DNA of 46,562 bases from Candidatus Cloacimonadota bacterium (lineage in GTDB: Bacteria > Cloacimonadota > Cloacimonadia > Cloacimonadales > TCS61), in the NCBI GenBank assembly GCA_018400535.1, contig JAGYMQ010000096.1, positions 1-46,562 on the forward strand, read 5' to 3'. This document shows positions 36,215 to 44,702 of the stretch, one piece after another. Numbering within the stretch: the first letter of the stretch is position 1; each line of letters begins with the position of its first letter. Made by a program: the position numbers and the translations under genes. The notes beneath the pieces are model-generated. The model searched no databases and had not been told where the DNA came from. It saw only the letters and a program-made list of their open reading frames with translations.

Positions 36215-37036
36215 TTATCTTTTTAAATTTAGTAAAGCTATGCCAGCGATCATCAAAATAAGAGCGATCTTTTGCTTGAAGGAAAAACGCTTTTTCCAAA
36301 ACAACAATTCAGTCAGGATCGTGATGACAACGACGCTGGAGGAAGTGAAAGGAAAAGCGATCGCAGCTGGAACAGTTTCCAGGCCTTTGATCAGGAATTT
36401 GGTCGTGAGTTGATTTGGAATTCCGAGGATCAAGCCCAATCCGATTGAGCGCCAATGGATCTTTTGCCGTAATGATAATATCCAAAAAGAATTAAAGAGA
36501 AGAGCAGAAGCAAAGATCAGGAAAATGAAAAAACCTTTTTCGGGAAGACCAAAAACGTCATAAACTTTCAGCATCGATTCGGTAGCGCCTGTGATAAAAA
36601 AAAGTATCAAGAGCCAAAACATATTGCGGAAAGAAGCAATATTTGTGATGAAAATGAAAGCGATGAAAATTAAAACGATCCCGAAATAATTCATGATAAA
36701 GATTTTCTCTTTGAACAAGATGAGCCCGACAAAGATCGGAATGATCAGAGAAATGCGCATCGTGCCGACGCTCAAGGATAGTCCATTCAAACTAATATTT
36801 TTCTTGTATAATACAAAATTATAGAGAAATAAAAATCCTGTGATAATGCCCAAAATGAGATCAAAAAAGCGGATATTGTGAATGGGAGTATCGTTCATCC
36901 AAAAACTGAAAAGAGAAGCTAAAATGTAGTTTCCCAGAAATATCTGTTGAATCTTTATTTTTCCGATTTTCTGAAATATGAACAAAAGATTAGCGATGAG
37001 AGCTGAAGAGAGAATGCTGAGTAAAAGATAGCCCAC
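36215..37036 (-). CDS. EamA/DMT-superfamily membrane transporter
   Basis: A 273-residue protein with about ten predicted membrane helices in two five-helix halves, the layout of EamA drug/metabolite transporters. Conserved-looking parts are VGTMRISLIIPIFVGLILFKEK in the first half and FPFTSSSVVVITILTELLFWKKRFSFKQKIALILMIAGIALL in the second. The substrate is unknown. It starts with GTG one nucleotide after the TSUP gene and has no visible Shine-Dalgarno, so translation probably relies on coupling. Confidence 0.82.
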   Translation of the reverse strand: MGYLLLSILSSALIANLLFIFQKIGKIKIQQIFLGNYILASLFSFWMNDTPIHNIRFFDLILGIITGFLFLYNFVLYKKNISLNGLSLSVGTMRISLIIPIFVGLILFKEKIFIMNYFGIVLIFIAFIFITNIASFRNMFWLLILFFITGATESMLKVYDVFGLPEKGFFIFLIFASALLFNSFWILSLRQKIHWRSIGLGLILGIPNQLTTKFLIKGLETVPAAIAFPFTSSSVVVITILTELLFWKKRFSFKQKIALILMIAGIALLNLKR

Positions 37037-37037
37037 T

Positions 37038-37784
37038 TTATAGTCCGATCAGTTCAAAAAATCCGGATAATTTTAGCGAAGCAATGATGACAGCTGTTGC
37101 GATAATGATCTTCACAAATTTTTCACCTTTCTGGATGGCGGCTCTCACTCCCAAAAATGCTCCGATCATATTTCCCAAAGCCAGAATTAAACCATATTTC
37201 CAGATGATCTTGCCCGAAAAAGCAAAAATCAGAACAGAAAAAATCGTGTAACACATAACGATGAAAACCTTTGCCGCATTTGCTCTTATCAGATCAAAAT
37301 CTTCCACCAGATTCAGCGTCGCCAATAAAATGAAACCTATTCCAGCTTGAATAAAACCACCATAAAATCCAACTCCCAGAAAAATGATAAATTCAATTTG
37401 TCTTGGCAGGTTAAAATTTCTAGCTTTTCGATGGTGGGGAATCAGCATCAGAATTAAAATGATCAGAAAGACGAAACCAAGTATCGTATCGAAATGATCA
37501 GCTTTGATGTTGGCGGCGAAAAGTGCACCAAGAACTGATCCTATGATCGTCGCTAACGTAATCAAACGAATATTCTTTATTTCCAGCTTTTGATGTTTAT
37601 AAAAGCGCTGAACAGCAACTGAATTTTGGAAAAGGATAGCGATCCGATTTGTCGCATTTGCCATTGGTGACGGAATTCCAGCCAGGATCAAAACGGGCAA
37701 AGTCAAAGTGGAACCACCACCTGCAAGTGTATTGATGAAGCCCGCAATGATGCCGACGAAAAATAATATGAAAAAGATCAACAT
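37038..37784 (-). CDS. TSUP-family (TauE/SafE) membrane permease
   Basis: A 248-residue inner-membrane protein with about eight helices. The repeated TSUP signature is present: an N-terminal GFINTLAGGGSTLTLPVLILAGIP segment and a second-half GFYGGFIQAGIGFILLATL. The family moves sulfite, sulfonates or other organic anions. It is followed after 1 nt by an EamA transporter and lies 81 nt downstream of a solute-binding lipoprotein gene, so the three may act on related substrates. No good Shine-Dalgarno is seen. Confidence 0.88.
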   Translation of the reverse strand: MLIFFILFFVGIIAGFINTLAGGGSTLTLPVLILAGIPSPMANATNRIAILFQNSVAVQRFYKHQKLEIKNIRLITLATIIGSVLGALFAANIKADHFDTILGFVFLIILILMLIPHHRKARNFNLPRQIEFIIFLGVGFYGGFIQAGIGFILLATLNLVEDFDLIRANAAKVFIVMCYTIFSVLIFAFSGKIIWKYGLILALGNMIGAFLGVRAAIQKGEKFVKIIIATAVIIASLKLSGFFELIGL

Positions 37785-37865
37785 AATTAGTTATTTCAGC
37801 AGATCAAAAAATTGGAAGGCTTTTTCTCAAATCGACAATTCTGCAATCTCATAAAACACAACGTT

Positions 37866-38774
37866 TCAATCAGCGTGTTTTAGAATTGGATAATAAACAT
37901 CAGAAGGTGATATCTTCTTTGAAAAATGACCTTTCTCCAGCATTTTATTGATCACCGTTTCTTGAAAAGTTTTGCTATTTTTACCTGTCACCATAACAAA
38001 TTTTGTATTATAAATTACTTTTTTGCTGATCTCTTTGGAAAGATCATATGTTAGCGTTAGAGTTTCAAATGCTAAATTAGGATTTTGGTTCAATTCATCA
38101 CAGCCTTTATTCAAATCTTTCAAAAAATCGATAATCAGTTGCTTTTTATTTTTTATTGCCAGATTATTCGCGGCAATATCACAACAGGGATGTTCTTTGA
38201 AATCATTGTGAAACCAGTGAATGATGTGAAAATCTGCTGGGAATTGAAAAATATCTGGAACATAAGAGCAAACTGCATCGATCTCACCTGCCAACAAAGC
38301 ATTTTTCAATTTCTTTTTGGATTGGAAATGTGTTTTTTGAAATTCTAGTTCAGATTTATCCGCGCTCATTTCCAGCAAAATTTCTGTCAGAGGATCTGAT
38401 AAAAATCCAATTTTTTTAGAATTCAATTCTTCCAAAGAATCAATCTTTTTACTTCCAATAATCCCAACACCTTCTCTTGCCAGCGAAGAAATTATTTTCA
38501 GATCTGCACCAGTACTGATATTTCTCCAAAGCGAGGTAAAATTCATAAAGGCAATATCGATCTTATTTTTGTTCAAAGCGGTTTGCAATTTTTGTCTGGA
38601 AGTGAATTTTTTGATCGTGATAGTTTCCTGATCAATTATCTTGAAACGAAGTGAAAAATCCAGCGGAAAATGGGAAAAGGAAGATTCGATATATCCGATT
38701 CTCAAATTATCTTTTTTCGTGTTACAACCAAACAACAATAGAGCTAACAGCAATCCAAAAATTATTTTTTTCAT
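37866..38774 (-). CDS. Solute-binding lipoprotein (NMT1/SsuA-like)
   Basis: A 302-residue lipoprotein: signal MKKIIFGLLLALLLFGC with Cys 17. The mature protein has a periplasmic binding fold of the NMT1/nitrate-sulfonate type (LRIGYIESSFSHFPLDFSL, KNKIDIAFMNFTSLW, IGSKKIDSLEELNSKKIGFL, LLAGEIDAVCSYVPDIF). A CC pair (HPCCDIAANNLAI) is seen in a typical place for such proteins (often PCC near the hinge). No ABC permease or ATPase gene is near, so it is an orphan or works with the TSUP gene downstream. GAGG precedes the ATG. Confidence 0.8.
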   Translation of the reverse strand: MKKIIFGLLLALLLFGCNTKKDNLRIGYIESSFSHFPLDFSLRFKIIDQETITIKKFTSRQKLQTALNKNKIDIAFMNFTSLWRNISTGADLKIISSLAREGVGIIGSKKIDSLEELNSKKIGFLSDPLTEILLEMSADKSELEFQKTHFQSKKKLKNALLAGEIDAVCSYVPDIFQFPADFHIIHWFHNDFKEHPCCDIAANNLAIKNKKQLIIDFLKDLNKGCDELNQNPNLAFETLTLTYDLSKEISKKVIYNTKFVMVTGKNSKTFQETVINKMLEKGHFSKKISPSDVYYPILKHAD

Positions 38775-38787
38775 AATTTCCTCAAAT

Positions 38788-38820
38788 AAAAAAGGCTATC
38801 CAAAATTCAGGATAGCCTTT
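38788..38820 (-). terminator. Terminator of the ornithine aminotransferase gene
   Basis: A perfect 11-bp stem (AAAGGCTATCC 38791-38801 with GGATAGCCTTT 38810-38820) and an 8-nt loop, followed on the minus strand by a T run. It lies just downstream of the aminotransferase stop and upstream of the lipoprotein gene. Confidence 0.92.
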
Positions 38821-38827
38821 AGATTAT

Positions 38828-40072
38828 CTAATAAAGACTTTCGATCGTCTTTTTGATAATATTTATGCAGTCGAACAATTCATCTTCCGTAATTGTGAGT
38901 GGTGGTGCAAAACGAATAATGTGCTGATGTGTCGGTTTTGCCAATAACCCATTTTCTTTCAGTTTCAAACAAACATCCCAGGCTTCGATGCCATCTTGAG
39001 GTTTAATAACGACCGCGTTCAAAAGTCCTTTTCCGCGCACTTCCGCGATGAGTGGTGAATCGATCTTTTTCATTTCACTGCGGAAGATTTTACCCAGTTT
39101 TTCTGCATTTTCAGTTAACTTTTCATCACGAACGATTTCCAGAGCAGCCTGAGCAACTGCGCAAGCAAGCGGGAAACCACCGAAAGTAGAACCATGTTGC
39201 CCTGGTTTGATCGTGAGCATTGTTTCCACATCAGAAAGAACTGCAGAAACTGGCAACACACCACCAGACAAAGCTTTTCCCAAAATAATGATATCGGGTT
39301 TGATCTCTGCATAATCGCTGCATAGCAGGCGACCTGTTCTACCGATTCCTGTTTGCACCTCATCAGCCACAAAAAGCACGTTATGTTTTTTGCAAATATC
39401 ATAGCATTTTTTCAAAAAATCATCATCAGGGACAAAAACGCCGGCTTCTCCCTGGATCGGTTCGACAAAAAAAGCAGCTACTTTTTCGCCATAGATTTCC
39501 AGGACTTTTTTCAGGGCATCCGGATCATTGTAGGGAATTGTCATAATGCCTGGCGTGAAAGGACCAAAATCTTCTCGGCAATCAGGATCGGTGGAAGCCG
39601 AAATTACGGAGATCGTTCTGCCGTGGAAATTTCCTTCGGCGAAGATTATGATCGCTTCATCTTTGGGAATTCCTTTCTTTTTATATCCCCATTTTCGAGC
39701 AAGTTTCATGGCTGTTTCAACGCCTTCTGCCCCGGTATTCATCGGCAAGACCATCTCATAACCGAAATATTCAGTTATAAATTTTTCATATTCTCCCAAT
39801 TTATTATTGAAAAATGCACGAGAAGTCAGAGTCAAAATTTCTGCTTGATCTTGTAATGCTTTGACCAATTTAGGATGACAATGACCTTGATTCAAGGCAG
39901 AATAGGCAGAAAGAAAATCGTAGTATTCATTTCCTTCTGGGTCCCAGACACGTGTTCCCTTTCCTTTGGCAATGACGACAGGAAGTGGATGATAATTATG
40001 CGCACCATATTTATCTTCCAATTCCATCGCCTTCTTACTGCTAATGTCACCAAACGATAATTTTTTTGTCAT
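38828..40072 (-). CDS. rocD: Ornithine aminotransferase (ornithine-oxo-acid transaminase)
   Basis: A 414-residue class-III PLP enzyme converting ornithine and 2-oxoglutarate to glutamate semialdehyde and glutamate. Family signatures are [82 protein letters not shown] and the PLP lysine in [10 protein letters not shown]. Length is normal. It makes glutamate, which could feed the poly-gamma-glutamate synthase encoded 13 kb away, but there is no operon link. CAGGAG precedes the ATG; a strong terminator follows. Confidence 0.93.
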   Translation of the reverse strand: MTKKLSFGDISSKKAMELEDKYGAHNYHPLPVVIAKGKGTRVWDPEGNEYYDFLSAYSALNQGHCHPKLVKALQDQAEILTLTSRAFFNNKLGEYEKFITEYFGYEMVLPMNTGAEGVETAMKLARKWGYKKKGIPKDEAIIIFAEGNFHGRTISVISASTDPDCREDFGPFTPGIMTIPYNDPDALKKVLEIYGEKVAAFFVEPIQGEAGVFVPDDDFLKKCYDICKKHNVLFVADEVQTGIGRTGRLLCSDYAEIKPDIIILGKALSGGVLPVSAVLSDVETMLTIKPGQHGSTFGGFPLACAVAQAALEIVRDEKLTENAEKLGKIFRSEMKKIDSPLIAEVRGKGLLNAVVIKPQDGIEAWDVCLKLKENGLLAKPTHQHIIRFAPPLTITEDELFDCINIIKKTIESLY

Positions 40073-40130
40073 AATTTCTCCTGAAACTAATATTTATTTG
40101 GCGTTACCTAATCAGTTTTCACAGTTTAAA

Positions 40131-40136
40131 TGTCAA
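40131..40136 (-). promoter_or_regulatory. Candidate -35 box upstream of rocD
   Basis: TTGACA on the minus strand, about 60 nt before the ATG at 40072. The -10 region is weak (TGATTA at 16-nt spacing), so this is tentative. Confidence 0.25.
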
Positions 40137-40158
40137 TCCATTTCTTAAAAACGATTTT

Positions 40159-40186
40159 CTTGACATATAAAGTGCACTTTTTCAAG
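40159..40186 (+). promoter_or_regulatory. TTGACA box with nested palindrome in the rocD/GT2 divergent region
   Basis: TTGACA (40160-40165) is followed by a perfect 12-bp palindrome AAAGTGCACTTT (40169-40180), with outer CTTGA/TCAAG arms at 40159-40163 and 40182-40186. No good -10 is seen. The palindrome lies where a spacer would be and may be an operator for the GT2-surE run or for both divergent genes. Confidence 0.4.
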
Positions 40187-40223
40187 GTTCTCTCAATTTT
40201 TTAATGATTGAAAAAGGTTTGAA

Positions 40224-40910
40224 ATGAAAGCGAATTTTAGAAATACAGCTGTGATCATTCCGATGTTTAATGTAGAAAATTATTTGCGTAAATTGATATC
40301 GGAATTGAAAATATTTTTTCCAGTATCACAAATTTATGCTATTGATGATGCATCTGAAGATAACTCGTCAAAAGTTTGTCTCGATAATAAAATCCATCTT
40401 GTTACTTTAAAGGAAAATCAAGGCAAAGGAAATGCGCTGCAAGTTGGCTTCCAGAATGTGATCCAAGACAATTTTGATTTTGCTTTCACGATCGATGGCG
40501 ATCTGCAACACAATCCACTGCAAATACCCGATTTCATAAATTCCCAAAGTGAAAACAATTTTGATATCGTTATTGGGAAAAGAGATTTTAATCGCATTCA
40601 TATGCCTATCACCAGAATTTGTAGCAATTTTCTCACCAGCAAGATCGTCTCTTTTCTCACCAAAACAGATATTCCAGATTCGCAATGTGGATATCGTCTT
40701 TATAATTTACAGCTGATCAAAGCTATGAATTTCCGCACAAAACGCTATCAATTTGAGACAGAAATAATTATCAAGACTGTGAAAGCGCATGGTAAGATCG
40801 GTTCGATTCCAATAGAAACGATCTATAACGGACAAAAAAGTTACATTTCACATTGGCGCGATATCAAAAATTTCGTGGATGTGATCTATTTTGAAATATT
40901 GAAAAAATGA
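40224..40910 (+). CDS. Family 2 glycosyltransferase (polyprenyl-phosphate type)
   Basis: A 228-residue GT-A fold enzyme with motifs AVIIPMFNVENYL, YAIDDASEDNSS, NQGKGNALQVGF, FTIDGDLQHNP (DxD) and DIVIGKRDF. It resembles dolichyl/polyprenyl-phosphate sugar transferases by the late motif SQCGYRLY and FETEIIIK. No transmembrane helices follow the catalytic domain, so it is a soluble or peripheral short form. Its stop overlaps an ATG reading into surE, and it appears to be the first gene of a four-gene run. Confidence 0.88.
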   Translation: MKANFRNTAVIIPMFNVENYLRKLISELKIFFPVSQIYAIDDASEDNSSKVCLDNKIHLVTLKENQGKGNALQVGFQNVIQDNFDFAFTIDGDLQHNPLQIPDFINSQSENNFDIVIGKRDFNRIHMPITRICSNFLTSKIVSFLTKTDIPDSQCGYRLYNLQLIKAMNFRTKRYQFETEIIIKTVKAHGKIGSIPIETIYNGQKSYISHWRDIKNFVDVIYFEILKK

Positions 40911-40918
40911 GGGAAAAA

Positions 40919-41671
40919 ATGCAAATATTATTGACAAATGACGACGGGATCGATGCACGTGGTATCACCATTCTAGCAGAAGTTCTTGAAAATCATGGAC
41001 ACAAAATCTTTATCGTTGCCCCCGACAAAGAACAAAGCGCATCTTCACATTCGATCACTTTACACCAGCCTTTGCGAATTGTCAAAAGAGCTGACAATCG
41101 ATATGCCGTTACTGGAAGTCCCGCTGATTGCGTGATCTTAGCGGGGAGGATCTTAGTGGATGAACCGATTGATCTGGTGATCTCGGGAATTAATGCCGGA
41201 CAAAATATGGGAGAAGATATTCTTTATTCAGGAACTGTTGCAGCTGCTTTGGAAGCAATGTTCATGGGCTACAAAGCAATTTCTGCTTCCCTAGCTGCTT
41301 ATTCCGAACAAAAATTCGAAGTTGCTGCAGAATATTTGAATAGTTTTATTCAAGCAAAATTGCACAAACTGATCAAGCCAGCGGAAGTTTTCAATATAAA
41401 TTTTCCCAATCTGGAAAAAGAAGAGATCAAAGGTATCAAAGTGACAAGCACCGGTCATCGTAAATATCAAGATTTTGTAAAAGAGCAGAAAGATCCGCGT
41501 GGTAGAACGATTTATTGGATCGGAGGAGCAAAACCAGTCTGGTCTCAAGAAGGCAACACAGATTTCAAAGCAATATCAAATAAAGAAATTTCGATCACGC
41601 CAATTTCTCCTAATTTCAACAAGGTCTCTGCTCAAGAAAAAATTGAGCAATGGCTAAAAAATGTAAAATGA
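40919..41671 (+). CDS. surE: 5'/3'-nucleotidase SurE
   Basis: A 250-residue metal-dependent nucleotidase that dephosphorylates nucleoside monophosphates. Key motifs are MQILLTNDDGIDARG (two Asp metal ligands), APDKEQSASSHSIT, VTGSPADCV and ISGINAGQNMGEDILYSGTVAAA. ATG 40919 is preferred over the in-frame ATG 40907, because the GAGGGA Shine-Dalgarno is between them and the conserved start is MQILLTNDDG. It is followed after 11 nt by pcm, an arrangement also known in enterobacteria, where both genes relate to stationary-phase survival. Confidence 0.95.
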   Translation: MQILLTNDDGIDARGITILAEVLENHGHKIFIVAPDKEQSASSHSITLHQPLRIVKRADNRYAVTGSPADCVILAGRILVDEPIDLVISGINAGQNMGEDILYSGTVAAALEAMFMGYKAISASLAAYSEQKFEVAAEYLNSFIQAKLHKLIKPAEVFNINFPNLEKEEIKGIKVTSTGHRKYQDFVKEQKDPRGRTIYWIGGAKPVWSQEGNTDFKAISNKEISITPISPNFNKVSAQEKIEQWLKNVK

Positions 41672-41682
41672 AAGGATTTTAG

Positions 41683-42333
41683 ATGTTAAATTATCAAATC
41701 CAACGCCAGAAAATGATCCAAAATCAACTTATCAAAAGAGGTATTTCAGATAAAAAAGTGCTGGCAGCTTTCGAAAAAGTTCCCCGCGAGAAATTTGTTT
41801 CGTTAACTTCCCGACATATTGCATATTCGGATTCTCCGCTTTCGATCGGTCAAGGTCAAACGATCTCTCAACCTTATATAGTAGCTTTGATGATGCAAGC
41901 TCTGGAATTGGAAAAAGGAGATATCGTTTTGGAGATCGGAACAGGCTCTGGTTATCAAACTGCGCTTCTGGCAGAAATTGCTCACAAAGTTTTCACGATC
42001 GAAAGAATACCCGAACTGATGGAAAGTGCGCAAAAGGTCTTATCCGAGCTCGGTTATCAGAATATTATATACAAGATCGGAGATGGCACTTTGGGTTGGT
42101 CAGAATTTGAGACGCAGAAATTTGATAAGATAATCGTTGCTGCTGCTGCTCCAAAAGTGCCAGATAGTTATATCGAGCAATTAGCATTAGATGGAAAATT
42201 GATCATTCCCACAGGAAATAAAATGTTTCAACAACTTATCGTCGTGCGACGAACGAAGGATGGCTTTATTCACTCTGACGAAGGTGGTTGTGCTTTTGTG
42301 CCATTGATTGGTGAAAAAGGATGGAACGAATGA
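41683..42333 (+). CDS. pcm: Protein-L-isoaspartate O-methyltransferase
   Basis: A 216-residue SAM-dependent methyltransferase repairing isoaspartyl damage. Motifs include VPREKFV, YSDSPLSIGQGQTISQPYIVA, VLEIGTGSGYQTALLAEI (SAM site), VFTIERIPEL and DKIIVAAAAPKVPDS, with the typical C-terminal VPLIGEKGW. It follows surE by 11 nt with AAAGGA upstream of the ATG, and its stop overlaps the next start (ATGA). Confidence 0.95.
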   Translation: MLNYQIQRQKMIQNQLIKRGISDKKVLAAFEKVPREKFVSLTSRHIAYSDSPLSIGQGQTISQPYIVALMMQALELEKGDIVLEIGTGSGYQTALLAEIAHKVFTIERIPELMESAQKVLSELGYQNIIYKIGDGTLGWSEFETQKFDKIIVAAAAPKVPDSYIEQLALDGKLIIPTGNKMFQQLIVVRRTKDGFIHSDEGGCAFVPLIGEKGWNE

Positions 42334-42962
42334 AAAGAACGATAATAATCCTCTTGTATCTATTTTTGATGGTCAACCTGCTTTCTGCCAGCGGATTGAA
42401 AGAACAGATCAAGTCAAGAGTAGATCAGATCGAAGCTCCGAAAGATATCAAAGTTTTTTTGATATCAATGATCCCGATCTTTGAATTGCGAGGTTCGATA
42501 CCAATTGGCATACACTATTATAAATTACCTTATTGGCGTGTTATTCCTGTCGCGATCGTGGGAAATATGATCCCGATCTTTCTTTTACTGATCTTTTATG
42601 ATCTACTCACAAGATTTTTTTTTAGATTCTCTTTTACGAGAAAAATATTGGAAGCGATTTTTGCCCGTACCAGAAAAAAAGGTGAAGTGATCAAAAAATA
42701 TGAAGAAATTGGCTTGATGCTTTTTGTGGCGATTCCGCTTCCAATCACAGGGGCCTGGACGGGATCTCTGGCAGCATATCTTTTCGGATTGAAATTTTGG
42801 AAATCGATCTTTTTCATTTTCCTGGGTGTGTTGATCGCTGCCACAGTTGTCTCTTTTCTGACTTCATTGAAATGGATCGGAGCTGCAATCGCATTGATCG
42901 CATTAAGTTATATCTTGATCAAAAATGGAAGAAAGAAAAAAAAGGAAGAAAGAAAACATTGA
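42330..42962 (+). CDS. PF06695-type small multidrug export-like membrane protein
   Basis: A 210-residue inner-membrane protein with about four to five helices. It has the motif ISMIPIFELRGSIPIGI and, later, FVAIPLPITGAWTGSLAAYLFGL, both characteristic of the putative small multidrug exporter family (PF06695). Actual transport is unproven for the family. ATG 42330 is preferred over 42321 since AAGGA is 8 nt upstream and ATG 42330 overlaps the pcm stop. The Lys-rich tail is cytoplasmic by the positive-inside rule. Last gene of the GT2-surE-pcm run. Confidence 0.85.
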   Translation: MKRTIIILLYLFLMVNLLSASGLKEQIKSRVDQIEAPKDIKVFLISMIPIFELRGSIPIGIHYYKLPYWRVIPVAIVGNMIPIFLLLIFYDLLTRFFFRFSFTRKILEAIFARTRKKGEVIKKYEEIGLMLFVAIPLPITGAWTGSLAAYLFGLKFWKSIFFIFLGVLIAATVVSFLTSLKWIGAAIALIALSYILIKNGRKKKKEERKH

Positions 42963-43000
42963 TACAAAAATTTTCTGTTATCAGCTTTCTAATTAAAAGC

Positions 43001-43639
43001 TCATAATTTACTTGCCAATCCTGCAAAAGGATTTTCTATTTTCTCCTGACCGATAGTTGTGGTTTGACCGTGTCCTGGATAGACTATCATCGATTCAGGT
43101 AAAGTAAATATTTTTTTCTGGATAGAATTGATCAATTCTTGATAATTTCCACCGGGAAGATCAGTGCGTCCGATCCCAGCAGCAAAAAGAGAATCACCAC
43201 TAAATAATGAGTTTTCTGTGATCAGGCAAACGCTTCCTCTTGAATGGCCTGGCGTGTGAATAATATTTATCCTGATTTTTCCCAGCAATATTTCATCATC
43301 ATTGTGCAATATTCTGTCAGCCGGTGGTGAAATGACATTTCCTTCCCAATAGAGGCTCAAGTTTTTTTTGGGATCTGTTAGCATTTCGGCATCATTTTGA
43401 TGAATGCAGATCGTTGGCGAGAATTCCGATTTCAGCATTTGATTTCCACCAATATGATCACCGTGTCCATGCGTGCAGATCACAAATTTTAACAGTAGAG
43501 AGCTTTTTTTTAATTGATCTAAAAAATTTTCATCTGGAGCAGCACAATCTATAATTGCAGCTTCATTTGAAGATTCATCCCAGATCAGATAAGTATTCGT
43601 GCCGAATTCAGGTAACAAATTATAGGTTTTCAGTTTCAT
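43001..43639 (-). CDS. MBL-fold metallo-hydrolase (glyoxalase II-like)
   Basis: A 212-residue hydrolase with the two-metal MBL motif THGHGDHIGG (H57, H59, D61, H62), HTPGHSRGSVCL, FSGDSLFAAGIGRTDLPGG and VYPGHGQTTTIGQE. The short form resembles bacterial glyoxalase II-like proteins acting on thioesters or similar. It starts 8 nt after a PP-loop ATPase gene with GAGGAAAAT upstream, suggesting co-expression. The physiological substrate cannot be read from sequence. Confidence 0.9.
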   Translation of the reverse strand: MKLKTYNLLPEFGTNTYLIWDESSNEAAIIDCAAPDENFLDQLKKSSLLLKFVICTHGHGDHIGGNQMLKSEFSPTICIHQNDAEMLTDPKKNLSLYWEGNVISPPADRILHNDDEILLGKIRINIIHTPGHSRGSVCLITENSLFSGDSLFAAGIGRTDLPGGNYQELINSIQKKIFTLPESMIVYPGHGQTTTIGQEKIENPFAGLASKL

Positions 43640-43647
43640 TATTTTCC

Positions 43648-44631
43648 TCAGATCAGATATTTTTTCACTTCCTCAGAAAGCATTTTTTCACAAAAGATAT
43701 TTTCATTTAATTCATGATTTTTTCCAAAATAGATTAAAGCATTTTCATTCACTTTATTATTGTAACGCAGTAATAGAGAGCCAGCCAATTTTAGTATTTT
43801 ATTGTCGATCGTTTTTTTTGTATTAAAGACGCCCAAAGGACCAGGAATTGTTTTTGTGTGAAGAACGATTTCATCAGAAGCAAGTTCACTCATTTTTATA
43901 TTATCTTCTTTATTTCTTCCAACGATCAATTTCGCATATTTTGACAGCCTGAAGTGTCGTCCAATACTAAGGAATTCGATGAATTTTCTTTCCATCATAT
44001 CGTTATTGATCAGGTCTTTCAAACGTCTGGAATAGCCAAGATCGGTGAGCAGACAACCTCCACCGGGAGTTTGATAATCGGTGATGCCAAATTCTTTTGC
44101 CAATTCCAGCTGACGGTTTCTACCTCGTCCTTGTATATCCAGCATTTCAGATTTTTTTACCCAGCCGACGCGAAGCGGTTTTGTATCTGGTAGTAATTTT
44201 TGACAAAGAGGACGAACAAGCAAGTCTTTCACTTTGCTCAATTTTCCCACAGCGTTTATCGCATCCAGTCTTTGCGACATTGGTCTTTGTCCCAAAACTT
44301 CTCCGGAAATGAGAAAATCTATTTCATATTCTTCCATCAATTTCCCGGCGATTTCGAACATCAATCCATGACAATCGATGCAGGGATTAAAATTTTTTCC
44401 AAAACCATAGCGAGGATTTTTCAGCATTTTCAGATAATTTTCTGTGATATCAAAAATCTGCAGTGATAAATTATTTTTTTCTGCGATCATCTTTGCTTTT
44501 TGAGCTGGGAAAAAAGGTGTCTGGAAATAAACAGGAATAACTTCATAACCAAGTTTCTGCATAAATAAGACTGACAGGACACTATCCAAACCGCCAGAGA
44601 ATAGAGCGAAGCAGCGATATTTTTTATTCAT
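43648..44631 (-). CDS. PP-loop ATPase, probable tRNA/nucleotide thiolation enzyme (ThiI/MnmA-like)
   Basis: A 327-residue protein with PP-loop SGGLDSVLS (12-20), a NPCIDCHGLMF motif (C84, C87) and a third Cys in TPGGGCLLTD (C193), with SGEVLGQRPMSQ between. These resemble the thiolation enzymes MnmA and ThiI, which use Cys persulfide chemistry, but this is a different subfamily without a THUMP domain and with its own C-terminal region (about 230-327) that may bind RNA. Exact product unknown. It is distinct from mnmA at 13905. A weak Shine-Dalgarno precedes the ATG; an MBL hydrolase gene follows. Confidence 0.78.
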   Translation of the reverse strand: MNKKYRCFALFSGGLDSVLSVLFMQKLGYEVIPVYFQTPFFPAQKAKMIAEKNNLSLQIFDITENYLKMLKNPRYGFGKNFNPCIDCHGLMFEIAGKLMEEYEIDFLISGEVLGQRPMSQRLDAINAVGKLSKVKDLLVRPLCQKLLPDTKPLRVGWVKKSEMLDIQGRGRNRQLELAKEFGITDYQTPGGGCLLTDLGYSRRLKDLINNDMMERKFIEFLSIGRHFRLSKYAKLIVGRNKEDNIKMSELASDEIVLHTKTIPGPLGVFNTKKTIDNKILKLAGSLLLRYNNKVNENALIYFGKNHELNENIFCEKMLSEEVKKYLI

Positions 44632-44702
44632 ATTTTTTGAGAAGCTAATGATCTTCTATTCGAATTATCTTGTTCTGGATTTAATCATAAAATAATTAGA
44701 GT

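Noticed and set aside
39353-39856. 167-codon open frame on the plus strand
   Set aside because: Antisense to the clearly recognised ornithine aminotransferase.
42983-43001. AGCTTT/AAAGCT hairpin between the convergent PF06695 and MBL genes
   Set aside because: Only 6 bp with AT-rich stem and no clear T run; too weak to call a terminator, though some termination there would be expected.
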